Part shown: positions 6,931 to 11,076 of the stretch, in pieces | Layout of the letters: every line of letters begins with the position of its first letter | Position numbering within the stretch: position 1 is the stretch's first letter | Source: Polaromonas sp. | GTDB lineage: Bacteria > Pseudomonadota > Gammaproteobacteria > Burkholderiales > Burkholderiaceae_C | NCBI GenBank assembly: GCA_023259235.1 | Contig: JAHFQQ010000100.1 | Span: forward strand, 1 to 11,076 | Reading direction: 5' to 3' | DNA: 11,076 bases | The notes under the pieces: model-generated | The model's input: the letters and a program-made list of their open reading frames with translations, nothing else | Databases searched by the model: none | What the model was told of the DNA's origin: nothing | Translations under genes and position numbers: made by a program

Positions 6931-7426
6931 GAGGGTCTCCTTTTATGGTTGAATGGTTGCGTTCATGGTCGGCATCAGCCTGCTGCGGGCCGGCGATTAC
7001 CTCGCCGCCGATTCGGTAACTTTTCCCGCGAAACAGGGCAACGGTTTTGCCGCCGCGGGATCGCACGGTGATGTCATACACCCCGGTACGGCCGGACAAG
7101 GAACGTTCAATGGCTTCGGCTTCCAGCACATCGCCAGTGCGCGCCGGAGCCAGGAAGTCGATGTGGCAGGCCGAGGCCACGGTGCTCTGGTTGTAACTGT
7201 TGCATGCATAGGCAAAGGTGCTGTCGGCCAGCGTAAAGATGATACCCCCATGGCACATTTGGTGGCCATTGAGCATGTCGGCGCGTACCTGCATGGAAAC
7301 AATGGCGTAGCCTGGTTTGATGCTGAGAAGCTGCATTCCCAACGCCTGGGAGGCGCTATCGTTCGACCACATGGCAGCGCCGATTGCATCGGCCAGTGCC
7401 TGTCGGCTGTTGTGTTGTTCAGTCAT
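6902..7426 (-). CDS. paaI: Hydroxyphenylacetyl-CoA thioesterase PaaI
   Basis: PaaI is a hotdog-fold thioesterase that frees coenzyme A from dead-end ring-hydroxylated phenylacetyl-CoA products and so protects the cell from CoA depletion. The catalytic pattern is visible: HGG at residues 59-61 in QMCHGGIIFTLAD, with Asp68 as the likely catalytic acid. The hotdog domain fills about residues 8-142. The 174-residue protein is longer than the usual 140 or so, owing to a polar C-terminal tail of about 30 residues. The last codons of that tail overlap the start of paaK. The chosen ATG gives MTEQHNSRQAL; upstream in-frame sequence is the coding region of the preceding small gene in another frame. It overlaps that gene by eight bases. 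Confidence 0.93.
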   Translation of the reverse strand: MTEQHNSRQALADAIGAAMWSNDSASQALGMQLLSIKPGYAIVSMQVRADMLNGHQMCHGGIIFTLADSTFAYACNSYNQSTVASACHIDFLAPARTGDVLEAEAIERSLSGRTGVYDITVRSRGGKTVALFRGKSYRIGGEVIAGPQQADADHERNHSTIKGDPHDRQTTQAR

Positions 7427-7664
7427 GAATGCCCTTTTCGGCAAAGATATGGTGTTCAGGCAGGGGTGCAGCGCGGTAGCGGTCTTTGCCGCAGGTTCGG
7501 ACCAGATGACCGGGTACGGTGCCGACCTGGACGAAATCCATCGCATCGGCCCGGCCAGCGAATTGTTGCACGGCCTGCAAGCGCTCCGCGGCGGCATTGG
7601 CGGCACCCGTGGTGCTGGAACCGGCAATCGCAACAATTGCCTGTGTTGCCAGAGACTGTGCCAC
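7419..7664 (-). CDS. Small protein of unknown function between paaG and paaI
   Basis: I do not recognise this 81-residue protein. It begins with GTG (MAQSLATQAIVAIAGSS) two bases after the paaG stop and ends eight bases inside paaI. That tight packing on both sides and a codon bias like the neighbours support a real gene. The N-terminal half is alanine-rich and looks helical (TGAANAAAERLQAVQQF, about 19-35). The C-terminal half has VQVGTVPGHLVRTCGKDRYR (about 45-64) and a His-rich end, PLPEHHIFAEKGIHD. It has no signal peptide, no membrane span and a single cysteine. GGGAAG overlapping the paaG stop could serve as ribosome binding site. By position it may act with PaaG, PaaI or PaaK, but no function can be read from the sequence. 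Confidence 0.7.
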   Translation of the reverse strand: MAQSLATQAIVAIAGSSTTGAANAAAERLQAVQQFAGRADAMDFVQVGTVPGHLVRTCGKDRYRAAPLPEHHIFAEKGIHD

Positions 7665-7666
7665 CG

Positions 7667-8458
7667 CTACTTCCCGGTAAATTTTGGTTCGCGCTTTTCC
7701 ATGAAGGCGGCCACGCCCTCAGCGAAGTCCGGGCTCCAGCCGAGTTCACGCATGACACCGCCTTCCATGGACAGTTGCTGCTCCAGCGTGTGCGAAGGCG
7801 CCGCATGCATGACCTGGCGTGTGCGCACCAGGGCCTTGGTTGGCATGGCGGCCAGTTGCGCGGCCAGTTTGTCAACGCTTGCAGCCAATTGACTATCATC
7901 CACCACCTGCCATATCAAACCCCAGTCGGCCGCTTTTTCAGCCGGCAGCTTGTCCGCGAGCAGGGCGAGACCCAGGGCGCGCGCCATGCCAACGCGCTGC
8001 GGCAGGAACCAGGTTCCGCCGGTATCCGGAATCAACCCGATCTTGCTGAAAGCTTGCAAGAAGCTGGCCGATCTGGCGGCAATGACCAGATCGCAGGCCA
8101 GCGCCAGGCTTGCGCCCGCCCCCGCCGCAATACCGTTGACGGCGGCCAGGGTCGGCACGCGCAGGTTTTGCAAACGCAGGATCAGCGGCTTGTAGTATTT
8201 CTCAACCACGTTGCCAATGTCCGGCAGCCTGGGCTTCATCGCCATCTCCGGGTCAGTCAGATCCTGCCCGGCACAGAAGGCACGGCCCGCGCCGCTCAGG
8301 ACCAGCACGCGAATGCTGTTGTCGTCCTGCACGGCATCAAGCGCAGCGCGCAGTTCAAGCTGCATGGCACCGGTGAAGCTGTTGAGCTTGTCGGGGCGAT
8401 TGAGCGTCAGGCGGGCAATGCCATCCTGCACCTCAAAGCGAATGTTCTGGTAGGTCAT
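7667..8458 (-). CDS. paaG: 1,2-epoxyphenylacetyl-CoA isomerase PaaG (enoyl-CoA hydratase/isomerase family)
   Basis: PaaG converts the ring 1,2-epoxide of phenylacetyl-CoA to oxepin-CoA and can also shift double bonds during the later beta-oxidation-like steps. The 263-residue crotonase-fold protein matches the usual length. It shows the first oxyanion-hole segment GRAFCAGQDL (58-67), the second at NGIAAGAGASLALACD (108-123), and IPDTGGTWFLP (143-153), whose Asp145 corresponds to the catalytic aspartate of PaaG enzymes. Its C-terminal end MRELGWSPDFAEGVAAFMEKR is typical of the subgroup. GAGG lies about eight bases before the ATG, and the gene begins nine bases after the paaN stop. Simple fatty-acid enoyl-CoA hydratases usually carry glutamates in the active site, which argues for PaaG. 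Confidence 0.93.
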   Translation of the reverse strand: MTYQNIRFEVQDGIARLTLNRPDKLNSFTGAMQLELRAALDAVQDDNSIRVLVLSGAGRAFCAGQDLTDPEMAMKPRLPDIGNVVEKYYKPLILRLQNLRVPTLAAVNGIAAGAGASLALACDLVIAARSASFLQAFSKIGLIPDTGGTWFLPQRVGMARALGLALLADKLPAEKAADWGLIWQVVDDSQLAASVDKLAAQLAAMPTKALVRTRQVMHAAPSHTLEQQLSMEGGVMRELGWSPDFAEGVAAFMEKREPKFTGK

Positions 8459-8467
8459 GGCAAGGCC

Positions 8468-10135
8468 TCAGACGTGGTAACGGCGCTGGATCACGCGGAA
8501 GCGGTTGGCCACGAAGGCCGAGTCGCAATACGATGCATTGGCGGCCGGGTTGCCGCCGCTACCGTGGTAGTCGGAGAACGCGGCAGACTGGTTGACAAAC
8601 ACGGCACCAGTCAGATTGATCGACAAGGCAACCTTGGCGCGCCAGGTGGCTGCTGTCATGGCATCGATCACCTCGGCACGTGTGGAGTAAACGCCCGCAG
8701 TCAGCGCGCCGTGAGTGGCAACGACCCGCTCTGCCAGCGCGATGGCGGCACCGGTGTCAGTCACCTTGACGACAAAGGTGATGGGCCCGAAACGCTCTTC
8801 CATGTAGGCCGCTTCATCGGCCGCGCCGCAAGCCAGCAATACCGGGGTGCGGACCTCGGCCTTGGGAAACTCGGGGTTGTTGATTTTTCGGGACGCCAGC
8901 AGCACCTGGCCCAACTCGCCGCTGTCAGCCAGTTTGATGCGCGCCAGCGTGGCGTCGGACTGCACGGCGCCGAGCACGGCAAGCGCGACTTCGGGGGTCG
9001 CGAGAAAGCCGTCAACGGCTCGGGCCAGGTCGGCGCAGACCTCGTCGAAGCTCTTGTGACCAACTTCGGTATCAATGCCGTTCGCGGGCACAAACAGTGC
9101 CTGCGAAGTGGTGCACATCTGGCCCGAATAAAGTGACAGCGTGAACGCCAGATTGCGCAGCATGGCTTTATAGGCGTCGGTGGAGTCGATGACGATGCTG
9201 TTGACACCGGCCAGCTCGGCGTACACCTGGGCCTGTCGGCAGTGGTCGATCAGCCAGTGGCCAAACACACTGCTGCCAGTGAAGTCAACGGATTTCACGG
9301 CCTGGTGCGTCACCAGGGCCTGAGTGGTTTCTGGCTTGGCGGGCACGCACAGGCTGACCAGGTTGGGATCGATGCCGTTTTCCGAGAGCACCGCGCGGAT
9401 GGTGCGCACGGTGATTGCCGCGGGCAGGATGGCATTGCCGTGAGGCTTGACAATCACCGCATTGCCGGTGGCCAGCGCGGCAAACAGGCCGGGGTAGGTA
9501 TTCCAGGTCGGGAATGTGCCACAGCCCACAACCACGGCCACGCCACGCCCGACAACTTCAAAGTGCTTTTTCATGACCAGCGGCGGGTTTTTACCCTGCG
9601 GCTTTTCCCAGATGGCCTCGGCGGGCACAAAACTCTGTTCGCGGTAGGCGTAGGTGACAGCTTCCAGGCCGCGATCCTGCGCATGCGGCGCACCGGCCTG
9701 AAACGCCATCATCCAGCCCTGACCGGTGGTCATCATGACGGCGTGGCCAATTTCAAAACTCTGCCGGTTCAGGCGGTCGAGCATCTCGATGCACATGCCG
9801 GCGCGGCCCTGGCAGCCAGCGGCTTGCCAGCCGGCCATGGCGCCCTGGCCCGCGTCAAGCAGTGCCTGAATGTCGCATACCGGGTACTGCACATTCAAGT
9901 CGATTCCAAAGGGCGATTGCTCGCCACCGAGCCAGTCGGTGATGCCAGGTTGGCCCAAATCAAATTTCTTGCCCAGATGCGCCTCGAAGGCAATTTTGCC
10001 GTCGTTGGGCGCGGTTTCACCATAGGTTTTTGGGCTCGGCATCTCGTTGTACACTGCCCAATAGCCACGCGTGTGGATGGCGTTGAGCGCGGCTTCGAGT
10101 TTGGCGCGATGTTTTTCAAACAGGGGGTGAATCAT
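8468..10135 (-). CDS. paaN: Phenylacetic acid degradation protein PaaN (aldehyde dehydrogenase superfamily)
   Basis: This 555-residue protein is a single-domain aldehyde dehydrogenase relative of the PaaN type. It is expected to oxidise the semialdehyde formed when oxepin-CoA is hydrolysed, giving 3-oxo-5,6-dehydrosuberyl-CoA. Visible features are FPTWN (208-212), KPH (230-232), FTGSSVFG (285-292), a general-base glutamate (Glu307, in AELAG) and the catalytic cysteine (Cys341, in GQMC). The two are 34 residues apart, as in classical enzymes. There is no C-terminal MaoC-type hydratase domain, so it is not the bifunctional PaaZ. The ATG at 10135 was preferred to upstream in-frame starts because it gives the normal beginning and has AGGA nearby. 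It is the first gene of the tightly packed paa run. Exact substrate is inferred. Confidence 0.9.
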   Translation of the reverse strand: MIHPLFEKHRAKLEAALNAIHTRGYWAVYNEMPSPKTYGETAPNDGKIAFEAHLGKKFDLGQPGITDWLGGEQSPFGIDLNVQYPVCDIQALLDAGQGAMAGWQAAGCQGRAGMCIEMLDRLNRQSFEIGHAVMMTTGQGWMMAFQAGAPHAQDRGLEAVTYAYREQSFVPAEAIWEKPQGKNPPLVMKKHFEVVGRGVAVVVGCGTFPTWNTYPGLFAALATGNAVIVKPHGNAILPAAITVRTIRAVLSENGIDPNLVSLCVPAKPETTQALVTHQAVKSVDFTGSSVFGHWLIDHCRQAQVYAELAGVNSIVIDSTDAYKAMLRNLAFTLSLYSGQMCTTSQALFVPANGIDTEVGHKSFDEVCADLARAVDGFLATPEVALAVLGAVQSDATLARIKLADSGELGQVLLASRKINNPEFPKAEVRTPVLLACGAADEAAYMEERFGPITFVVKVTDTGAAIALAERVVATHGALTAGVYSTRAEVIDAMTAATWRAKVALSINLTGAVFVNQSAAFSDYHGSGGNPAANASYCDSAFVANRFRVIQRRYHV

Positions 10136-10235
10136 GGGAGGATCCTGAAACAAAATCGATGGAAAAATAAAAGCCGGCTCGCCACTCAAGAAAACCCGGC
10201 GCATTGCCGCTGTCCGCATCCAGGGAAAAGTGCAT
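10116..10235 (-). CDS. Possible 39-codon leader ORF upstream of and overlapping paaN
   Basis: An ATG at 10235 has a strong ribosome binding site, GGGGAGGA, five bases upstream. The reading frame starts MHFSLDADSGNAPGF, crosses the terminator-like hairpin at 10163-10200, and stops 20 bases inside paaN. Five phenylalanines, one tyrosine and one tryptophan occur in 39 residues. Several of the Phe codons fall in the T-rich tract after the hairpin, so the aromatic content may be a by-product. Ribosomes on this frame could disturb the hairpin and couple to paaN. The frame is short, its peptide matches nothing I know, and it may be chance. Confidence 0.3.
   Translation of the reverse strand: MHFSLDADSGNAPGFLEWRAGFYFSIDFVSGSSHDSPPV
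10163..10200 (-). terminator. Rho-independent terminator-like hairpin between the DUF2783 gene and paaN
   Basis: On the minus strand GCCGG (10200-10196) pairs with CCGGC (10177-10173) around an 18-base loop, followed at once by TTTTATTTTT (10172-10163). The T-tract is strong and the stem is short but all G-C; a smaller GGC-GCC hairpin lies in the loop. It would end transcripts from the FAD hydroxylase and DUF2783 genes, or act as a partial terminator before paaN, whose ATG is only 28 bases further on. No convincing paaN promoter is visible between the hairpin and the ATG. Confidence 0.55.
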
Positions 10236-10256
10236 GCTGGTCCTCCCCGGACGTTG

Positions 10257-10535
10257 TCAGACGGCTCGTGGCTGCAGCGAAGCCGCAGTGGGCGAATCAG
10301 TCCCCGGCTGGCCAGGCTCGGCGCGGGCCAGGCGCATGGCCTCGCGCAGCACGCCGATGTCGCCGATATGGTTGGCCAGCAACAGGATCAGCCGGACATT
10401 GACCGTGGCGCTTTGCTCGTCGCTGAGGTCGCGGTGAGTGTCAATCAGGGCCTCGTAAAAATCGTCGCCTGGCGTGTAAGCGCGAAAGTAACGCTTGCCG
10501 GATTCATTGAAATTTGGCTGCAGATTCAGGGTCAT
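10257..10535 (-). CDS. DUF2783 domain protein
   Basis: This 92-residue protein belongs, as far as I can recognise it, to the DUF2783 family of small proteins with no known function, often encoded beside FAD-dependent aromatic hydroxylases. The recognisable core is NESGKRYFRAYTPGDDFYEALIDTHRDL (about 10-37), followed by a helical part, SATVNVRLILLLANHIGDIGVLREAMRLAR (about 41-70), and a variable tail. AAGGAG lies seven bases before the chosen ATG at 10535. The start overlaps the hydroxylase gene by 32 bases in another frame, so the two are probably translated together. That suggests a role with the flavoprotein, perhaps as a stabilising or regulatory partner, but this is inference. No signal peptide or membrane span is evident. 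Confidence 0.8.
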   Translation of the reverse strand: MTLNLQPNFNESGKRYFRAYTPGDDFYEALIDTHRDLSDEQSATVNVRLILLLANHIGDIGVLREAMRLARAEPGQPGTDSPTAASLQPRAV

Positions 10536-11076
10536 GTCCGACTCCTTGGTAGTAGGTGTTGCAGGTGGCGCGCGCCACCGCGGCCTTGACCTGTTCAGAA
10601 TCAAAGCGGCGCCAGCGCGCGGCCACGTGCTGGTCTGGGCGAATCAGGTAAGTCGTGCCAACGCGTGCATCGTAGCGTTCTGCAAAGCAGTTGCCGCGAT
10701 CTTCCAGCACGCGCACTCCTTGCGCAGCAGCGCCGCCGCGGGCTGACACCATGACAACTTCGACCGGAATTGGCCCCGCGGCCAGCGCCGCGAACCGGGA
10801 CAGCATTTCAGCATCGACAGCAGCCGCGTCATTGACATACACCAGCGCGACAAACCGGTTACCCACCTGGTCAAGCAGCCAGGCGTCTTGGCCGCCGCTG
10901 CGCATGGGCGCATCGTCCATCGGCGCGCCTGGCACCATGTCGCCGGTGAAGCTGGCGCTGTCGCGCGTGTTCAGGCGCGATTGAGTCAAATAACTGGGTA
11001 CCGACAAGCGCCCCGAATTGACCAGCGCCCGGGCAAACGCATGATGGCGCGCCAGACTCAGCACGGCATTGCGAAA
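10504..11076 (-). CDS. FAD-dependent aromatic hydroxylase (class A flavoprotein monooxygenase), C-terminal part
   Basis: Only the last 190 residues are in the window; the gene runs off the right edge and the FAD-binding Rossmann domain is not seen. The visible part starts in FRNAVLSLARHHAFARALVN and contains a GDMVPGAPMDDAPM segment typical of the end of the catalytic region. A thioredoxin-like C-terminal domain follows (WLLDQVGNRFVALVYV, then YLIRPDQHVAARWRRFD). This layout matches 3-(3-hydroxyphenyl)propionate hydroxylase (MhpA) and related phenol or hydroxybenzoate hydroxylases, which use NAD(P)H and oxygen. The substrate cannot be told from this part. It is followed by, and overlaps, the DUF2783 gene. 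Whether it belongs to phenylacetate use or to a separate aromatic pathway is not clear. Confidence 0.8.
   Translation of the reverse strand, partial: FRNAVLSLARHHAFARALVNSGRLSVPSYLTQSRLNTRDSASFTGDMVPGAPMDDAPMRSGGQDAWLLDQVGNRFVALVYVNDAAAVDAEMLSRFAALAAGPIPVEVVMVSARGGAAAQGVRVLEDRGNCFAERYDARVGTTYLIRPDQHVAARWRRFDSEQVKAAVARATCNTYYQGVGHDPESAAKFQ

Noticed and set aside
6953..9136. A 727-codon open frame on the plus strand
   Set aside because: It lies opposite paaI, the small gene, paaG and part of paaN, all of which are well supported. Its translation has no recognisable domain, and long antisense frames are expected in GC-rich genes.
9242..10402. A 386-codon open frame on the plus strand
   Set aside because: It is antisense to paaN and the DUF2783 gene, crosses the intergenic region, and has no family resemblance.

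Overview
The window holds most of an aerobic phenylacetate (phenylacetyl-CoA / paa) catabolic cluster from a GC-rich bacterium. Gene order, protein sequences and high GC at third codon positions suggest a betaproteobacterium of the Burkholderiales, probably near Comamonadaceae. That placement is inferred from overall resemblance and not from a marker gene. No RNA gene, insertion sequence, CRISPR array or prophage feature was seen, and no stretch over 300 bases lacks a gene.

Layout, read right to left because nearly all genes are on the minus strand. At the right edge is the C-terminal part of a class A FAD-dependent aromatic hydroxylase (11076-10504), overlapped by a small DUF2783 gene (10535-10257). 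A terminator-like hairpin (10163-10200) and a possible 39-codon leader ORF lie between this pair and the paa genes. Next come paaN (aldehyde dehydrogenase type), paaG (ring-epoxide isomerase), an unrecognised 81-codon gene, paaI (thioesterase), paaK (phenylacetate-CoA ligase) and paaA-B-C-D-E (multicomponent phenylacetyl-CoA epoxidase). From paaN to paaE the genes overlap or are separated by no more than 59 bases, so they look like one operon of about 8.4 kb.

Downstream of paaE, a convergent plus-strand flavin reductase gene (990-1526) is followed by a minus-strand TetR-family regulator gene (776-60). A 30-bp inverted repeat (803-832) just upstream of the regulator is the best operator candidate in the window.

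How the genes work together, from knowledge of the pathway: PaaK makes phenylacetyl-CoA; PaaABCE with the maturation factor PaaD epoxidises the ring; PaaG isomerises the epoxide to oxepin-CoA; after hydrolytic ring opening PaaN is expected to oxidise the semialdehyde; PaaI hydrolyses dead-end CoA thioesters. The ring-opening hydratase and the beta-oxidation enzymes (PaaF, PaaH, PaaJ) are not in the window, and PaaN lacks the hydratase domain found in PaaZ.
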